Assembly: GCA_018900995.1 (NCBI GenBank)
Contig: JAHIFH010000006.1
Location: 1-13,703 of the forward strand
Reading direction: 5' to 3'
Length of the DNA: 13,703 nucleotides
From: Patescibacteria group bacterium
GTDB lineage: Bacteria; Patescibacteriota; Microgenomatia; PFEM01; JAHIFH01
In this document: positions 4,575 to 10,752 of the stretch, one piece after another
Layout of the letters: every line of letters starts with the position of its first letter
Numbering within the stretch: the first letter of the stretch is position 1
The notes under the pieces: model-generated
Database searches by the model: none
What the model was told of the DNA's origin: nothing
The model's input: the letters and a program-made list of their open reading frames with translations, nothing else
Translations under genes and position numbers: made by a program

Positions 4575-6599
4575 ATGACTTCAAGTAAAAGAAAGCGTTT
4601 TGGCTTCGGCTTGCTTCCGCCAGAGATAAGATGGGCTTTTCTCTTTCTGACCGGGATGCTGTTTATCTTTATCAACAACATCCTTTGGGCAGCTGTCCTC
4701 TTTGCTCTGGGGATCACTTTGTTCCTTGCCAATGAAGAACGCAACTGGAAGCTGGCGTTAAGTGCACCTGTTTCAGGAGGAATGATGTTTCTCTATAATG
4801 CTGTTCTTTCTCCTCCAGAATATGGTGGACTCCACTGGTTTGTTTTCACCATCAACCAAGTAGGAATTGAGCGAGGGTTAGTTACTGGCTTGCGTCTTAC
4901 CGGAGTGATGTTTATCTCCTTTGCCTGGCTTTTTTCAACCTCAATTCCCGAGATGTATCAGGGAATAGCTTGGTTAAAGCCAGGTCAGGTGTGGACGCTT
5001 GGGATGTTCCGCGGGATACAAATCGTCAAGCGCGAGTTTGTGGCCCTTACCCAGTCATTGCTCATCCGCGGTTTGCGTTGGGATTCGCTCAGGGCTAACA
5101 TCAGAAATCTTGTTCCCCTGGCAACAATGATTATCCCACGCATTATAGAGAACGCCCAGAAAGCCACTTTCGCTCTTCAGTCTCACCAACGGGCGAAACC
5201 AACTGGTAATGGGGAGATTGAAGTTAAGGATCTTTTTACTCGTTACTCCCCGCGCCTCCCGGATGTCCTTCACGGAATCAGTTTAAGCATTGATCCTGGA
5301 GAGTTTGTTTATCTTGCAGGCAAGAGCGCAGCTGGCAAGACAACGCTTCTCCGCGTCATGGGAGGGGTTATTTCTTGGGTAATGGGTGAATTCCGGGGTG
5401 AGGTAAGAGTCTCTGGCATGGTTACTCATGAAACACCATTAACAACCTTTTGTGGAACCGCCCGTTACGTTGCCCCCGATCCCTTTGCTTCGATCTACGG
5501 CTTAACAGTCGGTCAAGAGATTTCCTTTCTTGCTGAAGACGAGAAGGCCGCCAAAGAAGCACTAAGAACTATGGATATTGAAGACCTTTGGGAAAGGGAG
5601 ACAACAAAGTTATCAGGAGGGCAACAAGTACGGCTTGTACTAGCGGGGGCACTTGCCTCTGGAGCAAAAGTCCTTCTCTTAGACGCACCCATGCAAGAGC
5701 TAGATCCTGAGGGAAGAGTTGCCTTTATGGAGGCTCTTGACACACTTCGGTCACAAAAACCTTGTACTATCGTTGTGGCCGATCCTTTCTGGCATGAACT
5801 AAGAGACTACACTAACCGGGTGATTGTTTTGGAGAAGGGGAAACTTACCGAGGATTTTACCGCCAGTGATTTCTTTACTAAAGAGTGGCTTTCGCGCTGT
5901 AACCTCTTGGCAGTCCCGAAAAAACCTCTGAGATTCACGCCAGGTGATGTCATCGCTGAAATGGACAACGTCCACGTCACTCTCGAAGGCAACCAGATTC
6001 TTACTGGCATTGACTTCGTCCTCAGAGAGGGCGAACTGGTGGCCATTATGGGTCCCAACGGTTCTGGCAAAACAACAGCCATGCTTACCTTGGCCGGGGC
6101 GATTGCTCCTGTCAAAGGGAAAGTAGAGACGATAGGGCGGGTAGGCTTTGTTTTCCAAAATCCAAGTCTGCAGATAGGAGCCATGACCGTTGAGGAAGAA
6201 CTTGCCTTTGGGCCTAAGATCCTTGGTTGGCCAGACAACGACATTGATGCTTTCGTTAAAGCTGGTCTTGAATGGACAGGGCTAGAACCACTAGCTTGTC
6301 CCCTAGACCTGCATCCTGCTGATATGCGCATGCTAGCCATTGCTGCTTGCAATCCGCGCGTCTCAATCTTGGTTTTAGATGAGCCGACTATTGGACTGGA
6401 TACCTTAGAAGTCCAGAAAGTGACGGCGCTTGTCGAAACTATGGTTGAGGAAGGGAAGGCGATTGTGATAATCACTCATGACGAAGAAATTGCTCGTCAG
6501 GCACACCGAGTGGTTATTATTGACAAAGGACAAATTGCCTTTGATGGACCCCCTGAAAAGTGTCCATTACTCCGGCCAGAGCGGCGAGGAAATGGTTGA
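4575..6599 (+). CDS. Fused ECF transporter energizing module EcfT-EcfA-EcfA'
   Basis: One chain (674 aa from the ATG at 4575) carries an EcfT/CbiQ-like membrane domain (about 1-205) and two ABC ATPases (about 213-430 and 460-670). ATPase 1 has Walker A GKSAAGKTT (249-257) and LSGGQ (346-350). Its Q-loop reads YVAPDP (298-303), its Walker B LLLDAP (367-372, catalytic Glu replaced by Ala371) and its H-switch VVADPF (400-405, no His). ATPase 2 has Walker A GPNGSGKTT (493-501), Q528, LVLDEP (599-604, Glu603) and ITHD (His635), but LHPAD (579-583) replaces LSGGQ. Hence one competent site is expected. The EcfT part has an IRG coupling motif (164-166), while the second position reads SHQ (203-205). 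The start at 4575 is preferred because GGAGG (4565-4569) lies 5 nt upstream; ATGs at 4563 and 4572 are alternatives. Confidence 0.92.
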   Translation: MTSSKRKRFGFGLLPPEIRWAFLFLTGMLFIFINNILWAAVLFALGITLFLANEERNWKLALSAPVSGGMMFLYNAVLSPPEYGGLHWFVFTINQVGIERGLVTGLRLTGVMFISFAWLFSTSIPEMYQGIAWLKPGQVWTLGMFRGIQIVKREFVALTQSLLIRGLRWDSLRANIRNLVPLATMIIPRIIENAQKATFALQSHQRAKPTGNGEIEVKDLFTRYSPRLPDVLHGISLSIDPGEFVYLAGKSAAGKTTLLRVMGGVISWVMGEFRGEVRVSGMVTHETPLTTFCGTARYVAPDPFASIYGLTVGQEISFLAEDEKAAKEALRTMDIEDLWERETTKLSGGQQVRLVLAGALASGAKVLLLDAPMQELDPEGRVAFMEALDTLRSQKPCTIVVADPFWHELRDYTNRVIVLEKGKLTEDFTASDFFTKEWLSRCNLLAVPKKPLRFTPGDVIAEMDNVHVTLEGNQILTGIDFVLREGELVAIMGPNGSGKTTAMLTLAGAIAPVKGKVETIGRVGFVFQNPSLQIGAMTVEEELAFGPKILGWPDNDIDAFVKAGLEWTGLEPLACPLDLHPADMRMLAIAACNPRVSILVLDEPTIGLDTLEVQKVTALVETMVEEGKAIVIITHDEEIARQAHRVVIIDKGQIAFDGPPEKCPLLRPERRGNG

Positions 6600-6671
6600 G
6601 GTATTATCCTCTTTCCTGATCTTCGCTTCTCTGGCTTGTTTTATTTTTTCCTTTATTTTGCTTTCAAATTC

Positions 6672-6680
6672 TGCTAAAAT
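6672..6680 (+). promoter_or_regulatory. Extended -10 promoter, leaderless start of rplS
   Basis: TGCTAAAAT, identical to the element at 2074, has its hexamer at 6675-6680 and ends 8 nt before the rplS ATG. No -35 and no Shine-Dalgarno are visible, so the rplS mRNA should be leaderless or nearly so. It marks the return from the island to host-type expression signals. Confidence 0.6.
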
Positions 6681-6688
6681 CTCCTCAT

Positions 6689-7072
6689 ATGGCAAACCGA
6701 ATTAAAATTAACGATACTGTTTTCGCTGTTGGCGATACGGTGGTGATTTACCAGAAAATTCAAGAAGAGAAAAAGATGCGGACTCAGCCTTTTGAAGGGA
6801 TTGTGATTGGGATTAAAGGGCGAGATGAAAATAAAAGTTTTACGGTTCGTAAGATTGGCGCTGGGGGTATTGGTGTAGAAAGAATTTGGCCAGTGAGTTC
6901 ACCTTGGATTGAAAAAATTGAAGTTAAGAGAAAAGGGAAAGTAAGGCGAGCTAAGCTTTATTATTTAAGAGAAAGAGTGGGTAAAAAAGCAGTTAAGATA
7001 AAAGCCAAAGATGAGAAGAAAAAGCCTCGGCAACCTCGGCGAAAATCTCGCCCTAAAACATCTAAAAAATAA
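6689..7072 (+). CDS. rplS: 50S ribosomal protein L19
   Basis: L19 sits at the 30S-50S interface of the ribosome. The 127-residue product has the family pattern: an SH3-like barrel starting near VGDTVVIYQKI, the segment RTQPFEGIVIGIKG, then FTVRKIGAGGIGVERIWPVSSPWIEKIEV, and a core ending in RAKLYYLRERVGKKA. Residues from about 108 to the end form an extra Lys/Arg/Pro-rich tail. The last 62 nt, which encode that tail, also encode the start of the next gene in another reading frame. It begins a new unit after the GC-rich cassette, with its own extended -10 box and no ribosome binding site. Confidence 0.96.
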   Translation: MANRIKINDTVFAVGDTVVIYQKIQEEKKMRTQPFEGIVIGIKGRDENKSFTVRKIGAGGIGVERIWPVSSPWIEKIEVKRKGKVRRAKLYYLRERVGKKAVKIKAKDEKKKPRQPRRKSRPKTSKK

Positions 7073-7391
7073 GGGTTATAAGATTTTAGACCGCAATTTT
7101 CGTTCTAAACTGGGAGAAATAGATGTTATCGCCATTGATCCCTCTTCAACGATCTCAGGAAAAGATACCTTGGTTTTTATTGAAGTTAAAACACGTTGGT
7201 CAAAGAAATTTGGTTTGCCTGAAGAGGGGATTACTCTTTGGAAAATCAGACGGATTATCAAGACAGGGCAATATTATAAACTTGTCCATCCCGAATTACC
7301 TGACTCACTTCGTCTCGACGCGGTGGTGATTGATTTATCTTCTCAAGGAAAATTAAAAAGAATCGAAATCATCAAAAATCTCACAAGTTAG
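7011..7391 (+). CDS. yraN: YraN/UPF0102 family nuclease-like protein
   Basis: A 126-residue protein of the UPF0102/YraN family, a PD-(D/E)XK nuclease fold often encoded near rplS and rnhB; its exact biological role is unsettled. The family signature is present: GNLGENLALKHL at 7-18, NFRSKLGEIDVIAID (29-43, with D38) and VFIEVKTR (55-62, with E58 and K60). The start at 7011 lies inside rplS and is supported because the conserved G..GE..A motif falls in the overlap, so a shorter start would cut the family core. No clear Shine-Dalgarno is seen. Translation probably depends on ribosomes already reading rplS. Confidence 0.92.
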   Translation: MRRKSLGNLGENLALKHLKNKGYKILDRNFRSKLGEIDVIAIDPSSTISGKDTLVFIEVKTRWSKKFGLPEEGITLWKIRRIIKTGQYYKLVHPELPDSLRLDAVVIDLSSQGKLKRIEIIKNLTS

Positions 7392-7394
7392 TTG

Positions 7395-7403
7395 TGATAA
7401 GAT
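7395..7403 (+). promoter_or_regulatory. Extended -10 promoter, leaderless start of hydrolase gene
   Basis: TGATAAGAT (hexamer 7398-7403) ends 6 nt before the ATG at 7410, the same geometry as at 2074 and 10738. No -35 is evident. The initiating codon would be at or very near the 5' end of the mRNA. Confidence 0.55.
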
Positions 7404-7409
7404 TCAGGT

Positions 7410-8402
7410 ATGAGTATGAAAAGGGCCCTCCTTTTAGTCCTGGGTAGTTTGGTTGTTCTGGTAGGTTTGGTAATTTTGCTAAGCAAAAAGCCCCAGTTCA
7501 TTTCGCCTCTTTCGTCTTCGCTTTTTTCTCCAAAGATTAATTACGCCCCTTATTCTTTTGACTATCTTCAGCAGCGAGAATATTTTAAAAGCGAGATTAA
7601 GTTAGAAGTGGTGCTTGAAGAAGAAGACACTTTTACTTCCTATCTTTTTTCTTTTGCTTCAGATGGAAGAAGAATTACGGGGATGGCGAATATTCCCAAA
7701 AGAAAAGAAAAGTTACCAGTAGCAATTCTTCTTAGAGGCTGGGTGGATGAAGAAATATATCAAACCGGTATGGGGACAGAGAAAATGGCTGATTTTTTGG
7801 CTGAGAATGGATTTTTGACTTTAGCTCCGGATTTTTTAGGATATGGGGGTTCAGACCCTGCTTTTCCTGATATGCTTCTGACCCGTTTCTTTCGTCCCAT
7901 AACTGTTATTAGCCTTCTTGACTCACTTGAGAGTTTACCCCAAGCAGACCTGAATAAGGTTGTTATTTGGAGTCATAGCAATGGTGGTCAAATCGCGCTC
8001 TCGGTCTTAGAAATCACTGGTAAAAACATTCCCACTAGTCTTTGGGCGCCGGTTTCAGCCCCTTTTCCTGAGTCTGTTCTTTACTTTGCTGATGAAATGG
8101 AAGACAAGGGAGAGAAATTGAGGAAGGTAATGACTGAGTTTGAGAAAGAATACGATGTTTCAAAATATTCAATTACTACCTACTTTGACAAAATAAATGC
8201 ACCCTTAATTATTCATCAGGGTATGGCTGATGAAGCTATTCCTTTGGAATGGACAGACGAGCTAATCAGTCAATTGAAAAATTTGGGAAAAGAGGTGGCT
8301 TATTATCAATACCCAGGAGAGAATCATAATTTTACCTACGGCAGTACTTCCCAAGTAAGGAAGCGGGATTTGGAATTTTTCAAGAAGAGCCTGAGAATAT
8401 GA
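7410..8402 (+). CDS. Membrane-anchored alpha/beta hydrolase, prolyl-oligopeptidase-like
   Basis: A 330-residue serine hydrolase. Residues 5-24 form one hydrophobic segment with no clear cleavage site, so the enzyme is probably anchored with its domain outside the membrane. The catalytic triad is readable: Ser190 in SHSNGG, a variant of the GxSxG elbow; Asp274 in GMADEAIP; His306 in GENHNF. The oxyanion region is near LLRGW (107-111), and DFLGYGGSD (141-149) resembles dipeptidyl-peptidase (S9-type) and acyl-esterase relatives. The substrate is unknown; peptides or esters are both possible. A second in-frame ATG at 7416 could be used, but the ATG at 7410 lies 6 nt after an extended -10 box. The gene seems to be transcribed on its own. 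Confidence 0.85.
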   Translation: MSMKRALLLVLGSLVVLVGLVILLSKKPQFISPLSSSLFSPKINYAPYSFDYLQQREYFKSEIKLEVVLEEEDTFTSYLFSFASDGRRITGMANIPKRKEKLPVAILLRGWVDEEIYQTGMGTEKMADFLAENGFLTLAPDFLGYGGSDPAFPDMLLTRFFRPITVISLLDSLESLPQADLNKVVIWSHSNGGQIALSVLEITGKNIPTSLWAPVSAPFPESVLYFADEMEDKGEKLRKVMTEFEKEYDVSKYSITTYFDKINAPLIIHQGMADEAIPLEWTDELISQLKNLGKEVAYYQYPGENHNFTYGSTSQVRKRDLEFFKKSLRI

Positions 8403-8403
8403 C

Positions 8404-8433
8404 TTGACAAGAGTTCTTAAAAACATTTATAGT
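8404..8433 (+). promoter_or_regulatory. Sigma70-type promoter of the secreted coiled-coil gene
   Basis: Consensus TTGACA (8404-8409), an 18-nt spacer and TATAGT (8428-8433) precede the ATG at 8445. The expected start point leaves a leader of only a few nucleotides. The -35 box begins 1 nt after the upstream stop codon. Confidence 0.65.
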
Positions 8434-8444
8434 CATTATATTCA

Positions 8445-9173
8445 ATGAAGCAGCTTTTAAAAATAGCTATTCTAATCAGTTTCTCTGTTTTGCTAGTATT
8501 GCCAATTTATGTGCAAGCGGAGTGTGAAACTTGTGGAACTGGCCAAATTCAACAACAAACTCAAGAAGAAACCCAAGAAGAAGTAAGAGAACAACTAAGA
8601 ACATCAAATCCCGATTTAGGTGAGCTTAGACAAAATGTAATTGAGAAACGAGAAACCATTCGGGAACGAATTCAGGAAAAGCGAGCGACAATAGCTGCCC
8701 GTTTAGCAGAGAGAAAAAAGGAACGAATTAGAGCCTTTTTCAACCGCTTAACCAGGAGAATACAGGCGGCGATTAACCGGCTAGAAAGACTAATTTCTAG
8801 AATTGAATCTCGCTTGAGCAGGATTGAGGAAAATAACGAGGATATTGATACCGCGGCGATAAGAGAAGACGTAGATGAGGCTAAGGATAAGTTAGCTGAA
8901 GCAAGCGCCGCTTTATCAGAAGCAAAAACAGCTCTTGAAGATATTTTAGCGGCTGATGACCCAAGAGAAGCATTTGCTGATGTTCGCGACTTAATCAAAG
9001 GAATTAAAGAGCAATTAAAAGAAGTTCACCTAATTCTTGTTCATGTGATTGGCGATATTAAAGGCTTAAGAGTGGGTCAAGGGAGTCCACAGCCGGTGGC
9101 AACATCATCGCCCGAAGCTACGCCTTCACCAGAGGTTACACCATTACTAGAAGTTGCACCAGAGGGAGAATAA
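8445..9173 (+). CDS. Secreted coiled-coil protein of unknown function
   Basis: The 242-residue product starts with a clear signal peptide (KQLLK, a hydrophobic core to about residue 20, likely cleavage after VQA at 25). Just after it is a CETC pair (Cys27, Cys30); the Cys is not at +1, so there is no lipobox. Residues about 55-140 are Arg/Glu-rich heptads predicting a long coiled coil, followed by an acidic Ala-rich helix (about 140-185). The end is a Pro/Ser/Thr/Glu-rich tail typical of surface linkers. It forms a likely operon with the next gene, which begins 1 nt after its stop. It looks like an exported structural or envelope-spacer protein. No family recognised. Confidence 0.8.
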   Translation: MKQLLKIAILISFSVLLVLPIYVQAECETCGTGQIQQQTQEETQEEVREQLRTSNPDLGELRQNVIEKRETIRERIQEKRATIAARLAERKKERIRAFFNRLTRRIQAAINRLERLISRIESRLSRIEENNEDIDTAAIREDVDEAKDKLAEASAALSEAKTALEDILAADDPREAFADVRDLIKGIKEQLKEVHLILVHVIGDIKGLRVGQGSPQPVATSSPEATPSPEVTPLLEVAPEGE

Positions 9174-9174
9174 A

Positions 9175-9549
9175 ATGGAAGAAGAAAACATCGAAACACT
9201 AATTCAGCCAACCAAGTTTGTGAAATCCGAACCAGTAGTTACTCAAACGCCTGAAGCAGGCAAAGGATTTAGTTTTGATAAGCTTTGGTTTATTCCGGTT
9301 ATCATAGCCTTGGTAGCAGTGATTGTTGTTGGAGCTTTGTGGGTAACGAATAAAGGCTTACTGGTTCCTAAGCCCTCACCAACGCCAACACCAACTCCAG
9401 CAGCAGAAATAGATGAGGAAACGGCTGCCCTAGAGGAGCAGGGGACTTCTGATGAGATTTCGGAAATTGAAGCAGACATAAACGCTACTGAGTTATCAGA
9501 CATCGATAAAGAATTGACTGATATTGAAGACGAGCTTTCTTCTCCATAA
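9175..9549 (+). CDS. Single-pass membrane protein with acidic extracellular tail, unknown function
   Basis: The 124-residue product has an N-terminal cytoplasmic segment of about 40 residues, one transmembrane helix (about 41-63, LWFIPVIIALVAVIVVGALW), a Pro/Thr/Ser linker, and an acidic tail with the rhythm SEIEADINATELSDIDKELT. The start at 9175 is supported by GAGGGAGAA (9162-9170), 4 nt before the ATG; a longer in-frame ATG at 9154 would overlap the preceding gene. It likely works with that secreted coiled-coil protein at the cell surface. I believe tails of this Asp/Glu-spaced kind recur in CPR genomes, but this is a recollection and was not tested here. Confidence 0.75.
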   Translation: MEEENIETLIQPTKFVKSEPVVTQTPEAGKGFSFDKLWFIPVIIALVAVIVVGALWVTNKGLLVPKPSPTPTPTPAAEIDEETAALEEQGTSDEISEIEADINATELSDIDKELTDIEDELSSP

Positions 9550-9554
9550 AAATT

Positions 9555-9926
9555 ATGCCAGCATCAAAAAAGCCCTCCCTTTCTAGACCCTTTTCATTTG
9601 CTTTTTCTGGGATTTGGGAAGTGATTAAAGCCGAAAGAAACATCAAAGTTCATCTTGTTTTAGCCGCTCTCGCTATTCTCTTAGGGTTAATTTTAGGAAT
9701 TAGCAGATTAGAATGGCTAGCTATTGTTCTCATCATATCGGCTGTTTTAGTAGCGGAAATTTTTAATTCAGCCATTGAAGAAATTTGTAATTTATTAAGA
9801 AGAGAAAACCACCTTGATTATCAGGAAACAAAGTTTATTAGAGATACTTCAGCCGGAGCAGTTCTCATCTTAGCTATAGCTTCAATTATAATTGGGGCAA
9901 TAATTTTCCTTCCTTATCTCTTATGA
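9555..9926 (+). CDS. dgkA: Undecaprenol/diacylglycerol kinase (DgkA family)
   Basis: A small integral membrane kinase of 123 residues, the usual size for the family. It has three hydrophobic helices (about 33-50, 53-70 and 99-121) and the DgkA signature: ERNIKVHL (27-34), VAEIFNSAIEE (66-76, with Glu68, Asn71 and Glu75), and a later RDTSAGAVL (96-104) corresponding to the conserved K-D-x-x-A-G-A-V. In Gram-positive-type lineages this enzyme phosphorylates undecaprenol, recycling the lipid carrier for cell-wall polymers; diacylglycerol is the alternative substrate. The start lies 5 nt after the preceding stop, and its TGA overlaps the ATG of the next gene (ATGA). Confidence 0.92.
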   Translation: MPASKKPSLSRPFSFAFSGIWEVIKAERNIKVHLVLAALAILLGLILGISRLEWLAIVLIISAVLVAEIFNSAIEEICNLLRRENHLDYQETKFIRDTSAGAVLILAIASIIIGAIIFLPYLL

Positions 9927-10555
9927 GAATTGAGAAATTAGTTGTTGGCCAACTTCAGACCAACTGTTATCTTGTTTGGGATGAAAAGAGTGGGGAAGCA
10001 GTGATTATTGACCCGGCTGATGATGCTGATTACATTATTCGCAAAATTCAGGATTTTGAGCTAAAACCAAAGCTAATTCTCGCTACCCATGGGCATTTTG
10101 ACCATGTTCTCGCTGTGCCTGAACTTAAATTAGCTTATGGAATCCCTTTTTTGATGCATGAGGCTGATTTATTTCTACTTAAGCGCTCTCGGGAAACCGC
10201 CAAATTCTTTACTAGGCTAGAAGCTGACCCGCCATTGATGCCTAATAAATTTCTTAAAGAAGGGGACTTGATTAAATTTGGCAAGGAAAAGTTAAAAGTG
10301 ATTGAAACCCCAGGGCACTCCCCTGGCGGGGTATCGTTTTTTAATAGGGGAGTAATTTTTGATGGCGACACCCTATTTTACCGCGGAATTGGTCGTTATG
10401 ACTTCTCCTATGCTTCAAGAGGAGATTTATTTGCTTCAATTAAAAAATTATTCAAACTTCCAGACAAAACAATAGTTTACCCTGGGCATGGGGAAGAGAC
10501 AACGGTTGGAGAGGAGAAGAAACACTTCAGGTTTGAGAATTCCCCATTTTTTTGA
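9923..10555 (+). CDS. MBL-fold metallohydrolase, glyoxalase II/YcbL-like
   Basis: A 210-residue cytosolic hydrolase with the full metallo-beta-lactamase metal set: THGHFDH (His56, His58, Asp60, His61), TPGHSPGG (His132), FDGDTLF (Asp149) and YPGHGEET (His189). The opening NCYLVWDEKSGEAVIIDPAD and the length fit the glyoxalase II-like subgroup (YcbL type), which cleaves thioesters such as hydroxyacyl-glutathione analogues. The C-terminal substrate domain of full glyoxalase II is missing, so the natural substrate is open. It overlaps the kinase gene by 4 nt. Its 3' end also contains the promoter of the tRNA genes, and its TGA is part of that -10 element. Confidence 0.9.
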   Translation: MRIEKLVVGQLQTNCYLVWDEKSGEAVIIDPADDADYIIRKIQDFELKPKLILATHGHFDHVLAVPELKLAYGIPFLMHEADLFLLKRSRETAKFFTRLEADPPLMPNKFLKEGDLIKFGKEKLKVIETPGHSPGGVSFFNRGVIFDGDTLFYRGIGRYDFSYASRGDLFASIKKLFKLPDKTIVYPGHGEETTVGEEKKHFRFENSPFF

Positions 10556-10561
10556 TAAAAT
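10533..10561 (+). promoter_or_regulatory. Promoter of the tRNA-Glu/tRNA-Lys unit
   Basis: TTGAGA (10533-10538), 17 nt spacing and TAAAAT (10556-10561), with a TG extension at 10553-10554. The TGA stop of the MBL-fold gene supplies the TG. Transcription would start about 14 nt before tRNA-Glu. Confidence 0.65.
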
Positions 10562-10581
10562 TAGGGAGCAAAAATTTATAT

Positions 10582-10657
10582 GGCCCCGTCGTCTAGTGGT
10601 CTAGGACATCAGGTTTTCATCCTGAAAACACCGGTTCAAATCCGGTCGGGGTCACCA
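10582..10657 (+). tRNA. tRNA-Glu(TTC), CCA encoded
   Basis: A full cloverleaf can be drawn: acceptor GGCCCCG/CGGGGTC (one G-U), anticodon stem TCAGG/CCTGA around loop TTTTCAT giving anticodon TTC, T arm ACCGG-TTCAAAT-CCGGT. Discriminator A (10654) is followed by an encoded CCA (10655-10657). The next tRNA begins at the following base. Confidence 0.95.
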
Positions 10658-10729
10658 GGGACCGTAGCTCAGTGGTAGAGCAGCTGCCTTTTAAGCAGTT
10701 GGTCGGAGGTTCGAATCCTCCCGGTCTCA
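10658..10729 (+). tRNA. tRNA-Lys(TTT), CCA not encoded
   Basis: Acceptor GGGACCG/CGGTCTC, D stem GCTC/GAGC, anticodon stem GCTGC/GCAGT around loop CTTTTAA (anticodon TTT), T arm GGAGG-TTCGAAT-CCTCC, discriminator A at 10729. A C and six T follow, so no CCA is encoded and it must be added by CCA-transferase. The T run at 10731-10736 may end the transcript. Confidence 0.95.
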
Positions 10730-10737
10730 CTTTTTTA

Positions 10738-10746
10738 TGCTATACT
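10738..10746 (+). promoter_or_regulatory. Extended -10 promoter, leaderless start of ruvC
   Basis: TGCTATACT (hexamer TATACT, 10741-10746) ends 6 nt before the ruvC ATG at 10753 and directly follows the T run after tRNA-Lys. There is no room for a Shine-Dalgarno between the start point and the ATG. Confidence 0.65.
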
Positions 10747-10752
10747 GGTTCT

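Noticed and set aside
5807..6475. 222-codon open frame on the minus strand
   Set aside because: It is antisense to the second ATPase domain of the EcfT-A-A gene, whose motifs prove the plus-strand frame; its translation is low-complexity and shows no motif.
6587..6617. Hairpin at the end of the EcfT-A-A gene as a terminator
   Set aside because: GAGG/CCTC and AGGAA/TTCCT arms can pair, but the stem is short and interrupted and the T-rich region is offset by about 20 nt; too weak to annotate.
2620..6688. Insertion sequence, integrase or target-site duplication at the cassette edges
   Set aside because: No transposase or integrase frame and no matching direct or inverted repeats were seen at the borders; transfer is inferred only from composition and expression signals.
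9154..9174. ATG 9154 as start of the single-pass membrane protein
   Set aside because: It overlaps the preceding gene and has no ribosome binding site; ATG 9175 has GAGGGAGAA at suitable distance.
10672..10752. Longer ruvC frame starting at 10672
   Set aside because: Those 27 codons lie mainly in tRNA-Lys; RuvC conservation begins at the ATG at 10753.
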